From: Neofusicoccum parvum
Lineage: Eukaryota > Ascomycota > Dothideomycetes > Botryosphaeriales > Botryosphaeriaceae
Direction: 5' to 3'
Length of the DNA stretch: 64,000 bases
NCBI GenBank assembly: GCA_020912385.1
Contig: CP087206.1
Span: 496,001 to 560,000 of the forward strand
Under the pieces are notes generated by a model. It saw only the letters and a program-made list of their open reading frames with translations. It did no database searches and had not been told where the DNA came from. Shown in pieces: positions 34,797 to 45,611 of this stretch. How positions within the stretch are numbered: position 1 is the first letter of the stretch; each line of letters starts with the position of its first letter. The position numbers were made by a program, and so were the translations under genes.

Positions 34797-36594
34797 CTAC
34801 TCGTCCTTCCCCTCACCAAACGTCCTCTGCAGGAACCCCATCTCCCTCTTCTTCTCCTCGGCCACACGCCTCCTCTCCGCAACCTGCCACTTAATGATGC
34901 CCGCCGCACCCATACCGGTGGCATAGCCGCCCAGATGCGCGACATGATCCATGCCAGTCTGCCCACGACGCGTCAGGCCCCACACCTCGTACGCCAGACA
35001 GGCGCCGAGGAGGCCGTACGAGCTCACGGGGATACGCCAGTCGGGGAAGAAGGGCAGGGTGAAGCCGTCGGTGTCCTTGAGCAGCAGCAGCGCGCCGATG
35101 GTGGCGGCGAGCGCGCCGCTCGCGCCGAGCGACGAGACGGCGAAGTTGCGCGCCAGCACGGCGACGACCAGGGACGCCGTCGAGCCCAGCACGCCGCCCG
35201 CGAGGTAGATGGCCAGGAAGTTGCCGCGGCCGACGAGCTCGTGGAGCTGTGGCCCGGCGCCCATGAGGATCAGCATGTTCATGAAGAGGTGCTTGGGGTC
35301 CTGGTGCGAGAAGACGTTGCCGAGGCAGGAGAGGGCGGTCGGGTAGCCGGGGGTTTGGAGGAGATATTTGTTGAAGACGCGCCAGAGCGGTGGGAAGTGC
35401 CAGGCGAGGAAGATGAAGATGTTGATGTTGAGGATTGCGAAGCAGGTGGCCAGCGCTGGGGGTGTGTCGGGCCAGAGGCGCGCAGAGGAAGAGGGCGGCG
35501 TGTAGGTTTGGGCGAGAACGTAGCAGAGGCCAAGAACAACGGCGGCAACAGCGGCAGAGGGGAGGATGCGGGCGGCCTGGAGAGGTAGGTAGTGAGCTTC
35601 TTGACCAATATTTTGGGTTGTATCTGAGTGTTGACGGCTTACAGCGCTCATTTCCGGAGCTTCTTTCTCTTTCCGCAATAGAGCCTGCTCCTCGTAGTAT
35701 TTGACCCATTCGGACTTTTCCTTCTTCCCTGTTTGCAGTATATCAGCATTGGGCCCTCTAGCAGTCAACAAATGACTTCTTACGAAGTTCTGCCTTGGCT
35801 TTGACGGGACCTAGAGTTCCGCTCTTTCCCTCTCGCTCCTGAATTGCGGCTTGTCTCTCCTCCTCTTCTTTTTGCCTCTCATATAGCTCCTCGTTTCTTT
35901 TTCGGAGCGCCTCAAGCTCGCTATGTCCATATACACTCCCAAGAGTCTGCTCAGTGTCCGCCTTCTTGTACAGTCGCAGTTTTTGAGCCCTTTCGATCAG
36001 CTCTCCTTCCAGCCTCTGTGCCTCTCCCTGCGCCCATTCCGCCGCAGCGGACTCCTCATCGACCGGGTAGCTAGATCGCAGGTACTCAAGCGCATTTAGA
36101 GCGCGATCTTTCGGGAAAGCGGTTGGACTATCAAAGTGGACGCCTTCCTCGGCCAAGCTACCGGTCACACGGCGATGTTGCAAGGCCCGTAAGAAAGCAT
36201 TGCCTTGCTTAACCGACGTGCCTGCCCCAAATATCTTGGCTATCTTGTCCTTGGGCAGGTCTCCCCCTGGGAGTGGAGTGTCCTCTTTGCCGCCTGCATC
36301 TTTTGGTCGTCCCGGGCCATTTGCGGGTGTCGAAGGCGTTGCGGGTTTCTTCGGTCTACGAGAGAAGACAGACGCGGTCGTGCCGAATTGGCGGTGTTCA
36401 AGAACGCGGAGGAGCGGCGGACGGAAGCTGTGGCATTTAAGTGGTGCTGTGCCGACGCGTGCGAGCGAAGGCGCCGTTCTCGGCGATGCGACGCGGGCGA
36501 CGGCAGCGGAGGCAATTGGCCACGGTGGAAGAGCAGGCGAGAGCGAGCGTAGCCCAGCAAACGGCCTACATGCTACGGTCCACGCATTGCTCAT
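34797..36594 (-). CDS. PCP1: Mitochondrial rhomboid protease (Pcp1/Rbd1, PARL-type)
   Basis: Exons (minus) 36594-35784, 35728-35643 and 35576-34797 give 558 residues. The second intron (35577-35642, GTAAGC..CCAG) is 66 nt and stop-free, so retention would add 22 residues without a frameshift. The start at 36594 gives an Ala/Arg/Ser-rich presequence. A soluble, helical region precedes the membrane core. Rhomboid hallmarks: HLFMNMLILMGAG, the serine motif GASGA (Ser452) and the histidine motif HVAHLGGY (His about 513). It processes inner-membrane substrates such as the Mgm1 type. The long N-terminal half (about 300 residues) exceeds that of yeast Pcp1. Confidence 0.93.
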
Positions 36595-36815
36595 CGCTGT
36601 AGACGGGTGGGGAGGCGCGCGTTGGAGGCAGGCGCGGTGGTGACGCACGCGCGACTAGAAAGTTCACCCACGGCGACGGGTAGCCGCAGCTTGTGCCGCC
36701 GCCGCCCGCCCAGCATCAAGAAAATCACCCGCCAGCGAAGCGACACCGACGGCTCTCCCACCAACCTGCACTGTGCCTCTCCAAACTAACAGACCGCGCC
36801 TCCATCAAGTCCGCC
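36595..36815. promoter_or_regulatory. Bidirectional promoter, PCP1 / small coiled-coil gene
   Basis: Only 221 bp separate the two start codons (36594 minus, 36816 plus), the shortest divergent promoter in the window. Confidence 0.6.
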
Positions 36816-37325
36816 ATGTCCGCCGAGTCAAACCCCATCTCGCCGGCCGCCTTCGCCGACGCCATCAAGGAACTGACGCTGCCGTCGCTGCATGCCAAAG
36901 CGGCCGAGCTGCGCAACTCTATCTACCACCTGCGCCGCTCAAACGTGCAGCTGCAGCCGTTCGCCGACGAAGGCGACCGCGACTGTGCCGAGGCAATCAA
37001 GGAGAACGAGGAGGTGATGGTGCGCATGGAGGACCGCATTGAGCTGCTGAGGCTGGAGGTCGAGGTGAATCGCGGTATGCCGTGGGTGGAGGACGCCAAG
37101 GCAGATCTCAGCAAGGAGCAGGTCAACGGAGACGCCAGTGGAGCGCAGGCGAACGGCGACACTGGTGGTGCTGGTGCGCAGCATGGGAACGAGGGCAGTG
37201 CGCAAAACCAAACTGCGACAGAGGCCCGCCAGCAACCCACCGCGAGCCCTGCCGCTGCCGCAGCGAACAGTGCGACTCATGCGAACACAACCGCGCCCGG
37301 CGACGACGAGGGTGTCTTCCTCTGA
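36816..37325 (+). CDS. Small coiled-coil protein of unknown function
   Basis: Single exon, 169 residues. Residues about 10-90 are strongly helical and conserved-looking (SLHAKAAELRNSIYHLRRS, then MVRMEDRIELLRLEVEVNRG), ending with a MPW motif. The remainder is a Gly/Ala/Asn/Thr-rich disordered tail ending in an acidic DDEGVFL. I think similar short proteins occur in other filamentous ascomycetes, but I cannot name the family. The helical hairpin could mediate assembly into a larger complex; this is inference. ATG at 36816 is the first in frame after the divergent promoter. Confidence 0.78.
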   Translation: MSAESNPISPAAFADAIKELTLPSLHAKAAELRNSIYHLRRSNVQLQPFADEGDRDCAEAIKENEEVMVRMEDRIELLRLEVEVNRGMPWVEDAKADLSKEQVNGDASGAQANGDTGGAGAQHGNEGSAQNQTATEARQQPTASPAAAAANSATHANTTAPGDDEGVFL

Positions 37326-39010
37326 GAGGCGCGCGCTGCGGGACGTGGTCTGGCTTCGGCGCTACTTACTGCTTGGTATACGAGCAACAATTAAACAACT
37401 CGGAGACGCTATCGTCGACTACCGAACACGGAAGAGCTATTAAGAGGCTATTGATAGCATGAGCGAAACCAACGGGCGACAGGGGGCTCTTGGGCAGGTC
37501 GTAGCCGCATCGAACTACCGACGGGCAACCCCGCAGTGGTTGGACACTTCCGGTCAGCATCCTGCCACCGCCGCCCCTGGCAAAGCGCCCTGGTCCCTGC
37601 TTGTGCTGCTGGCATGCGCCCATGGAAGACGCCGGCCATCACCAGACACCTCGCTGGTCAGTAGTTCGCGCCGAGGACGGCCCACGACTAGTAACCGACC
37701 AGCCATCAGAGCAGCCGCTCGTGTTGCGATGCTACTTGCCCGGCCCCATCAGCTGGATTGCAGCGGTCTCGCCTGGCCGCAGCCAGCCACGGTAGCGGCA
37801 TAACTGCAGGTGGAAAGTCAAACCGCCAAGCAAGCTTAGCTGACTCTGCTGAACGCGCCCAGCAGACACGCCGACGCAGGGGTTCTGACATGCTGCAGTT
37901 GCGGCAGCACCACCCGAAGGCGGAAACACCAGGAAGCATCGGCTCAGGCTACCGCGCGCTTTAAAAATCTAAAGGCGTGCAGGTTCCGGCCTCAACCTCG
38001 TCCCGAGCTCGTGTGCTTTTCTTTTCACCTGTGTGCCTTGTGTGGACCCTGCGGCTCAGCCGGCGCGGTATTGCCTCGTTCCTGACCCGCATCCTTCTAG
38101 CAGATGCGACCCGGCCCAAGTGCTTGTTGCGAGCGCATTGGACGGCGTCTGCACTGCCCTATCGCTTCACCCAATTGCGTGATCCCACATCGTGATCACA
38201 ACAGCCCAGAGTCATCTCCACACGCACCCGAGTCCGGAAGCTCCACCCTCACATCCCAGCAGCCATTGCGCCGAATGCCGTCTCTGCCCTAGGCTTGCAT
38301 CATTACCCACATCGGCTACCTCGCCATCACACAATGCTTGGCGCTGAAGCCTATTTGCTCTACATAACCATCCGTACACCCCAGCTGTCGTAAAGAGGAA
38401 AGCCCACCTCCTGCATCCTTCGCCCGGAAAAATCCATATTGTCTCGACCGGCGGCCTGGTAAATTGAACTCCGTACGATCAGCACACTACTCCGAGAGGT
38501 ACTTGACGCCCGCTTCCATCCCGCGCCGCCAACATCTCGCTGACGATGACGTTCTAGGCTACGGAATTCCCACCAGGATACGATCACTCCACAAATTCTC
38601 CGACTAGTCTACAAAGTCTTGTCGACAAGCGCACGCCAAGTTCCGACAAGTCCTCCTAACCCGGCTTATTTCTTGAAGTCAGCTCCCTAAGCAACTACGT
38701 GTTGGTCTTATTGGAATCCCATCCCGGCATCTGGTTGGACCAAGAACGCCCAAGATCTGACTGCGCCTTGCTCTGCTGTGCACTCAGCCATACCGCGCAT
38801 TTAATCCGCCCACGTCCTACTACACACGTCGTGCAACCACCAAGGAAGCACGTCATTCCGAGGCTGAGGAATCTCGGCTCGCCTACTTATCGCGCCATTC
38901 ACCTTGGATAATTGCGCCAACGGACCCCTTCAGCCAAGACTTCAAGTCGCACCACAGGAACTCCCGCCACCCTCTTCGACACGGAGAATAAGGAGCCAGA
39001 ATCTCTCAAA
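37326..39010. other. 1.7-kb region upstream of the small hydrophobic-tail gene
   Basis: No supported gene. Open frames such as one at 37459-37803 lack a recognisable domain and start from a poor context. The last ~500 bp are rich in C and may be promoter and long leader for the gene at 39011. Confidence 0.4.
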
Positions 39011-39518
39011 ATGGATCGCCAAAATGATCAGTCCTCCACCCAGCCCTGGGGCCTTTCCGACACCCTCCGCGAGGCTCTTGACAGTCGCGTGAAGTCTTTC
39101 CTGGAGACTCTGGATGCCACGCGTTCCTCAACTAGCTACTCGAAGGCTATGAACGCGTGGGGTGTGACTCCCCGTCGCGATTCCGTCCAGTCTGAGTGTG
39201 GAGAATCATCGGCAGCTGCCGAGGAGCGCGCGATGGCAATGTCTGAAGAGACCACTGACACCCTCGTCGCCGTCGCCGAAGACCACTCTCTCGACGCTCA
39301 AATCATGCTGGCTGAGTCGGTCATCGCTAAGCCTACTGAGAAGGCAGCAACAGAGCCGGAAAAGGAGAAGGTAATTCACCTAATCATCCTCTTTTAGTTG
39401 ACTTCAGTACTAACGTCAATAGGCTCACTCCTGCACGATCGATGGCGCATGCCTCCGTGATCTTTGGCTGCGCGGTATGGTCACTGTCGCTGGCACCGCG
39501 ATGCTCCTCCTTTTCTGA
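39011..39518 (+). CDS. Small protein with C-terminal hydrophobic anchor, unknown function
   Basis: Exons 39011-39370 and 39423-39518, 151 residues. The 52-nt intron has donor GTAATT, a perfect TACTAAC branch sequence and AG. Without splicing the frame ends after a few residues. The N-terminal 120 residues are soluble, acidic and Ser/Thr-rich, with two helical stretches (LREALDSRVKSFLETLDAT; AEDHSLDAQIMLAES). Exon 2 adds a basic-flanked hydrophobic tail (LRGMVTVAGTAMLLLF) that ends the protein, as in tail-anchored proteins, though it is short for a full span. Cys residues precede it (SCTIDGAC). I know no homolog. The perfect branch site and in-frame join support it. Confidence 0.62.
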
Positions 39519-40429
39519 AGGATCGAAACGAACCAACAAACAAAACCCCTCGAAACAAATCGATCCAAACCAAACCAAAACCAAACCAAACAAGCCAACC
39601 AATCCTGTCTATCTGGACCATGGATCACTCGCTCTCATAATCTTTGACGGCTGAAGAGATGGTCGTCGGCGCCTTGACACTGTTTCGTCAACACCAACGC
39701 CTGAATACCTCTTCACCGATTGAGTCCTTCTCCCGGACCTTTTCGAACTGCCTTGGCCTCGTATTCTCCGAGGGTCAGCCTCGAATCCTTCGGGCTTTAA
39801 GTGCCCTCTTAGACAGCAACCGACCGTAAAGATCAAGTCGTTTGCCCTCGGTTGGTCCACTTTATCGACTCCGACTCCGACTCCCCGGTTCTCAGAGACC
39901 CTCGTTCCTCGACATAAACTGGCCTACAACGCTACCACATGGCACAGCCCAGGCCTACTGTTGTGTTGTCTCAAAATATACATGGTGGGCACGGGGTTTG
40001 TTGGAGTGGGGCTCTGCAGTAGGCATCTGTGGGGGCCCAACGTATGAGGAAGTCAATTTGAACGATCCGGGGGCGAAGTTCGTCTGCCAAGGGGAACTCG
40101 TGTTGGGTGTGGAGAACTTGGCTCTCATTTCCATTTTTATGTCTTTATGACGATACCAGACTGGTGGCGGCCCTCCGCCTTGCCAGATGAGATACTCGAT
40201 CGCTAGAATACTATACTCCAAAGTCAAACTTCTGCTGCCATTCACGCATTGGCGAACAAACGTGCTACTCTCATGTGCTCAAGATCACGCAAGCACGAGT
40301 GCACTACTCACACGACGTGCTACTTCTTCTTATTATTGTACTCGCCTCATGCCATCTCCGGTTGAACCAGACCCCTCGCTACCCACCCATTCTAGCCATC
40401 CCACCCCAACAACTGCCCGCTCCCAACCC
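39519..40429. other. Intergenic region between convergent small gene and the DUF866 gene
   Basis: Contains the 3' flank of the small gene with a CCAAA repeat at 39565-39597. No other gene supported. Confidence 0.45.
39565..39597 (+). repeat. CCAAA-type short tandem repeat in a 3' flank
   Basis: About six imperfect copies of a CCAAA/CCAAAA unit, 47 nt after the stop codon at 39518. Confidence 0.7.
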
Positions 40430-42004
40430 TCAAGCCCTCACGATTTCCCACTTCATGTCCTTGACGCTCACCTCCTCGCCCGCCTTCTCGTCGTAATCAA
40501 ACCAATCCCCCTCGGTCAGGTCGATCGCCTCGAACTTGGTGCCCGACTCGACGCCCGTGGCTTGCCACTCGCCCTAAAAGTGTAAAATCAGCACACAGCG
40601 CGCTCGATGCTCGTTGTTCGCCGAGGAAAGAGAGGGAGGCGATCGCTTGGCTGCGTCTCCCGTTGCATCAAGGCCGACGACAAGGCGGGCAGAGCAGGCA
40701 CGAAGCGTGTGTGTCGGAGCAGCGACGAATGAGGAGCGGAAGAGGGACATGGGGTGGGGCGGGCTCGTGTGTTCTAGTCTGCCACGCGGCCCGCACGCCA
40801 CACAGGCCGGACGGCGGGAGCGAATGGGGAAGGAGTGGTAGAGAACGAAGATAAGCGAGCGGGCTTGCGGTCAGGACGGCCGGGCCGTGGTGTGGTGTGA
40901 AGATGTTAAGCGATGATGGGGTTTCAAGAGGCTCGGCAACGCCTTGTTTGAAGTAGAAGAGGGGACGTTGGGGTGTTCTTGAGTGGACGCAGGGTTGAGA
41001 AGGAGATAGGCTTGAGGACCCTGGTCGGGTCTGAGACGAGGAAGAGATAAGAGAACCAGTTTATAGTGCAGGGAGATAGGGATGCTGAAACTGAGGGTTT
41101 GTATATCGGGGGCTGTTTGTGATCCAGCAAAGAGTTCTTGTAAGACAGTTTCTTGGTGTTTGTGGGGAACCCGCTGGTGCCTGAGCATTGGTTGTGTTGT
41201 GCGCAAGCTGTTAATTGGCAGGGGTGTGGGCGATGGTTGATAAACCACAATCTGCTAAACGTCGAAGATGTTCTCTTTCTGAAGTGATCGTGGCGTGGCG
41301 CTGCGGATTGTTTTGCTTGCACCTTGTTGGGCGGGTTGACTTCATAATCCAAGGTGATGCTGCTGCAAGGCGACAAGGAGATATAGTGACCTACATCAGG
41401 CTTGAACTCGACAAACTCGAGACCACGGCAGTCGAAGGTGATGATGTTCTGACGTTTCGGCGGCAACTGCTGCGAGTAGGCATTCGGGGCAGCGGTGATG
41501 TTGGCGGAGTGCTCCCTCTGCCGAGAGGTCAGTCTTACTCCTTTGGGGAATTTGCCTGCGACAGGGATTGCAGCAGAGCAGAGACGTGGAAATGATGGAA
41601 GAGAGATTGAAGAACGATGACAAGTGGACATCAGAGACACCATCGGTGTGGACGGGGTTGTCTCCTACCTTGCAGTTCTTGCACCTCCAGACAAAGTTGG
41701 CTTCGCCTCTGCTGCCACTGACTTCGTTCTGCTCCTGCGCGTAGAAACCGAGCGTTTAGCGCGTGCGGCGACACACCGAGCCAGAAAGGAGCGCATACAT
41801 GACGGCTGACGCTGACCCAGTTAGGATGGGTCTCGCGGCAAGACGTGCATTGAACCTTGAAGGTGTAGTAGAAGGGTTTTTCGGCAGTGTCGGTGGGCAG
41901 CAGGCCCGTCACGCTGCGTTCATGGTGAGCGATGCTGGGGGTGTGGCTGCAGACAGGGCGGAGATTTACCCCTCCAGCTCGGCGGTCAAAGTGAGGGCCA
42001 ACAT
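40430..42004 (-). CDS. CXXC-motif zinc-binding protein (DUF866 / CZIB family)
   Basis: Five exons (minus): 42004-41970, 41913-41799, 41734-41669, 41517-41395 and 40573-40430, giving 160 residues, the usual length for the eukaryotic DUF866 family. Two CXXC pairs (VQCTSCRE and VWRCKNCK) form the zinc site. The join CRGLEFVEFKPD/GEWQATGVESGT reproduces the family's uninterrupted core, so nothing coding lies in the last intron. That intron is 821 nt (40574-41394), far longer than others here; another is 151 nt. Family members are small cytosolic zinc proteins of unclear function. It is divergent with the PPR-like gene. Confidence 0.92.
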
Positions 42005-42336
42005 GGTGCTCCAGCCTGCGTGGGTGTCGGAGAGGCGGAGGGGCAGTGGTGAAGCTCAGGGCGGGGCGGGCACTCGCGCCTGCCCGGCCGCGGTGGAGCA
42101 GGGATCTTGCGCGGAGCGATCAGCCCATGCAGAAATGCACCGCGAACACGTCCGTCCGCGCTCACCACCACCTCGCCCACCGCCACGGTCGCCGCCCCGC
42201 CTCTGCACACCTCGCCGACGCGCAATTGACCTCTCCGCCCCTAGTGCCCCGAGTCCGCGCGACCACCAAGCCCGACGATCGATTCCTGCGGTCGCCGAAG
42301 CTTCTCCACAGACAATGTCACGGCGGTAGCCAAACT
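42005..42336. promoter_or_regulatory. Bidirectional promoter, DUF866 gene / PPR-like gene
   Basis: 332 bp between start codons. A four-codon upstream open frame (42315-42329, ATG to TAG) ends 7 nt before the PPR-like ATG, so it may influence translation if transcribed. Confidence 0.55.
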
Positions 42337-44715
42337 ATGCACACGCTCTGGTCGAGAACGCTGCGGGCAACCAAATCCTCCTGCCGCTGCCGACAATGCC
42401 TCTCCTACTCGACCGCCGTCGCCCGTCGCGCCACCTCCGCCGCTCGCAAGCGCTTCCTCTGCCTCCCGAGCTCCACCATCCTCTACTCGGCCATCTTCGC
42501 TTGTGCCGCTGTCGCCGACGGTCACGCCAAGCAGCAGCGCAGGGAGCAGTGGAACCACGCCATCAAGGACGCCAAAGAGAATTTGAAGCACGGAGATGCG
42601 CCTGCGCGGACAACAGCGGCGGCGGAGGATGAGCAGACTCCCGACGAGTTGCAGATCAAGAAGGTCGCGGTAGACACCAAGACCCCTTCGATATTATTGG
42701 ACATGTTTAGTGATATGGCCCCGGAGGATCTTGCAAATATGCTTAAGGACGCGGCTTCTGACGCTGAAGACCCTGCTAAAGCGGAAGCCCTCATGCGGGA
42801 TTGGCTTCACAGGAGGATGGAGAGAGCGCTGGAAAGGGCAAAAGAGCGCGGAGCTGTTCCCAAGAAGTACGAGGCGCATGAAAAGGCTATCTTGGAGTGG
42901 GACGATGCGCACAGGTTTTCAATGTTACAAGCGGACAGACCGGAGTGGCCCGTACACACCGGACCGCCCATCGACCAGAACAACCTGCCCCCACAGTCCT
43001 TGTACGCGGCGGACGGCCGGAAATTGGAAGGCTTGGAGTCTCGCTGGACGCGACGGAAGATACAGACCATGAATTTGTCCATGGCCAAGTTGGTTCTCCG
43101 CGTTGTTTGGGCGACTGATCTCGCTGCCTATCCGCTGCTAAGAGAGTGGGATTCCTCACTACCAGAGGTATGGATCCCGGAGAATGTCTACTGGGTGGCC
43201 ATCAAGAAACCAGCGCAAAAGAAAAAGTTCTTGGACAGAATAAACGAGTTCCTGCAAGCTACGAAGAACCCGCAAGTAGATGAGGACGTCCCTGAATACA
43301 GGCCAATATATCACCACCATCCCGATTACCAACAGGACTCCGACGGCGATTTCCACCGCAAATGCCATGCCATGAACGCACGGATTTTTGCTGCTTTCGA
43401 TCAATGCTTCCAGGGCAAGATCAATGTCCCACAAGCCGTTAGCAATGTCTGCGAAGAAATCCTCACCTCCTCCGCGCCCCCAAACATCACCACCTACAGC
43501 GCGTTGATAATGGGCTTCAGCCGCCTCAAGCAACACAAGATCTGCGAAATGGTAATCGACTCTATGCACGAGGTGCACATGCGTCCAGACGAAATCAGCT
43601 GCACCGCCACACTCACCCACTACATCACCACCGACAACCCCCGCAGCTTCACCCGCTTCTTCCAGCTCATGACGGGCATCAGCACCACCAACTACGCCCT
43701 GATGCTCGCCCGACCCACCCTCACCCTCAGCCATGCGGCCACCCTCGCCAAGTTCAACAACCGTGTCCTCCGGCACCCGCGCAGCCCGCACAAACTCATC
43801 CAGAAGGTCCACCCCACGCCGCGCGTCCTCAACACCATCGTCGCCGGCCTCCTCAAGTTCCACGGGCTCGAGCGCACCATCGAAATCTGCGCCAACCTCG
43901 CCACCGACGGCTGGGGCTTCGACGCCGACGGCCTGACGCGCTTCCTACACGCCTGCGCCGAGCGCGCCGACTGGGACGCGGGGCTGGCCGTGTGGCAGCA
44001 GCTGCAGCACCTGCGCGCGCTCCGGCCGCCGTCGCGGCCGCTCGACCGTTCCACCTACCTGCACATGCTGGGCCTCTGCTGGAAGTGCGAGCGCGACGAC
44101 GTCTTCGGCGAGGTGCTGCGCGAGGCCGAGGTGCACGGCGGCTACCGCGCCGGCGCGCTCAAGAAGGACCTCGAGAAGATGAAGCGGCGCGGCCTCGACG
44201 TCTTCGACGCCGTGGCTGAGCGCCGCGAGAACTGGCTGCTGCGCCGCGACCTCGCCGCCAAGTTCGAGGCCGAGGGCAAGCTGATCGCGCACCTGGGCGA
44301 CGACGACGCCCACCGCCGGGACGAGGACGGCGTCGTCGACGACGACATCGATGATGACGACGGCGCCAGCGTCTTCGACGGCTTCGAGAGCGCCGCCCAC
44401 GTCGCCGCCAGGGCCGCCGCCGCGAGGGCCGTCGGCGAGGTCTGGCCCGCCGGCGAGATCGACGATGACGGCGTGGACGACGAGGACGGTGCCGAGCCGA
44501 GAGTGCGGTGGCGCCCCCCGCCGCCGTCGTCGCAGCAGCAGCAGCAACAGCAAGCTGTGGGGAGGGACAAGAAGACGCCGGGTCCGCAGACGGAGGACCC
44601 GCCGCACGGGTGGCTGAGCTCGTGCAGTCGGCGGGGGGAGGAGGGTGGGAAGAAGAAGTGGAGGAAGAAGAGGGATGATGGTGGTGGTGGTGGGGATGAC
44701 TGGGCGCTGGATTGA
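42337..44715 (+). CDS. Pentatricopeptide-repeat-like mitochondrial protein
   Basis: Single exon of 792 residues from ATG 42337. The frame is open further 5' but has no conserved character there; the chosen start gives a presequence (MHTLWSRTLRATKSS, YSTAVARRATSAARKR). Helical-repeat segments in the middle resemble PPR units: NITTYSALIMGFSRLKQHKI, EMVIDSMHEVHMRPDEISC and later TPRVLNTIVAGLLKFHG, RSTYLHMLGLCWKCERDD. PPR proteins bind organelle RNA for stability or translation. I cannot tell which yeast or Neurospora factor, if any, is orthologous. The C-terminal ~150 residues are Asp/Ala-rich, with a polyglutamine run from a CAG repeat near 44534, and look disordered. Confidence 0.82.
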   Translation: MHTLWSRTLRATKSSCRCRQCLSYSTAVARRATSAARKRFLCLPSSTILYSAIFACAAVADGHAKQQRREQWNHAIKDAKENLKHGDAPARTTAAAEDEQTPDELQIKKVAVDTKTPSILLDMFSDMAPEDLANMLKDAASDAEDPAKAEALMRDWLHRRMERALERAKERGAVPKKYEAHEKAILEWDDAHRFSMLQADRPEWPVHTGPPIDQNNLPPQSLYAADGRKLEGLESRWTRRKIQTMNLSMAKLVLRVVWATDLAAYPLLREWDSSLPEVWIPENVYWVAIKKPAQKKKFLDRINEFLQATKNPQVDEDVPEYRPIYHHHPDYQQDSDGDFHRKCHAMNARIFAAFDQCFQGKINVPQAVSNVCEEILTSSAPPNITTYSALIMGFSRLKQHKICEMVIDSMHEVHMRPDEISCTATLTHYITTDNPRSFTRFFQLMTGISTTNYALMLARPTLTLSHAATLAKFNNRVLRHPRSPHKLIQKVHPTPRVLNTIVAGLLKFHGLERTIEICANLATDGWGFDADGLTRFLHACAERADWDAGLAVWQQLQHLRALRPPSRPLDRSTYLHMLGLCWKCERDDVFGEVLREAEVHGGYRAGALKKDLEKMKRRGLDVFDAVAERRENWLLRRDLAAKFEAEGKLIAHLGDDDAHRRDEDGVVDDDIDDDDGASVFDGFESAAHVAARAAAARAVGEVWPAGEIDDDGVDDEDGAEPRVRWRPPPPSSQQQQQQQAVGRDKKTPGPQTEDPPHGWLSSCSRRGEEGGKKKWRKKRDDGGGGGDDWALD

Positions 44716-45611
44716 GGCAGGGGAGGCGAGCGTGCATATACATACATATATACCTGGCGTAAGCGGGCGAGCTGGCCGTTTGCTGCTTGCTGTGACAATG
44801 CATTTTGCGGATGGAGGAGGCGTTTTTGGGCTCTTTTTGCTTTTGAGCTTGGGTCGGCGGGGTGGGGGATGGGTGGATGCGTGTATGATGGGGAGGTGAG
44901 GACGACGAGGAGGAGCCTGTATTTCATGTATGAGGCCTTTGATTTTGGGGGGGCGTGCTGGTCCTGGGCATGGACAGTAACGGCTGTTTGAATGTACGAG
45001 AATAAGGAACTTGGAAAGATGTTCAATCCATACTCATATCGAAGGTTTGGATAGCCGTTCTGTATGATTACGAGATTGAGGCCTTGCCAGGAAAAATAAA
45101 ATGAGAACCACCCAAGTGAATAAGTGTGGTCATGCTTGCGGAACGCCACCAATGTGTCAGTTGGACTCCGAAACGTATTCGCATTCGTCTCTTCACGTAA
45201 ACTAAGCTATGCATCACTCGCCGCCATTCTCTGCAAAACACCCTTGCAAATGAGAGCAAGCAAAAATCAAGGACGCAGCAAGCGAGTGCAACCATAGCCA
45301 CCTCAGTCAAACTTCCGCTCATGTCAAGCGCGCAAAAAAAAAGGAAAGAAAAACGCCCAGTGCATGCACTACGTGTGTAGCAGAAAAAAAAGTCTCTTCA
45401 ATTCGTTCCCCCATTTGCTTTACTCATCCCATTCTTTTCTCTTTAGCTCGCCGAATGCTTTGCTTTGTTTTCTCTTTGTGCGTATGTCTCCACTTTTTAG
45501 AAAGAAGCGTTCGCGGCCGTGAAAAGAGATCGTGTCGCTCTATCGATCGTCCATGATTGTTAATTGAAATCCTCCTTTGCGCCCTAATCTCCGTTGTTCC
45601 AATCCCGCTGT
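44716..45611. other. Intergenic region between convergent PPR-like gene and MOB2
   Basis: 896 bp with an AT-dinucleotide-like patch at 44735-44752 and T/A-rich 3' sequence. No gene seen. Confidence 0.45.

Noticed and set aside
37459..37803. 115-residue plus-strand open frame
   Set aside because: No family-like features, no splice-supported continuation, GC-rich chance frame.
39371..39422. Reading the small gene at 39011 without its intron
   Set aside because: The frame would end after a few residues, while a perfect TACTAAC branch site and in-frame join support splicing.
42046..42336. 5' extension of the PPR-like gene
   Set aside because: It starts at GTG and would overlap the divergent promoter; the ATG at 42337 gives a good presequence.
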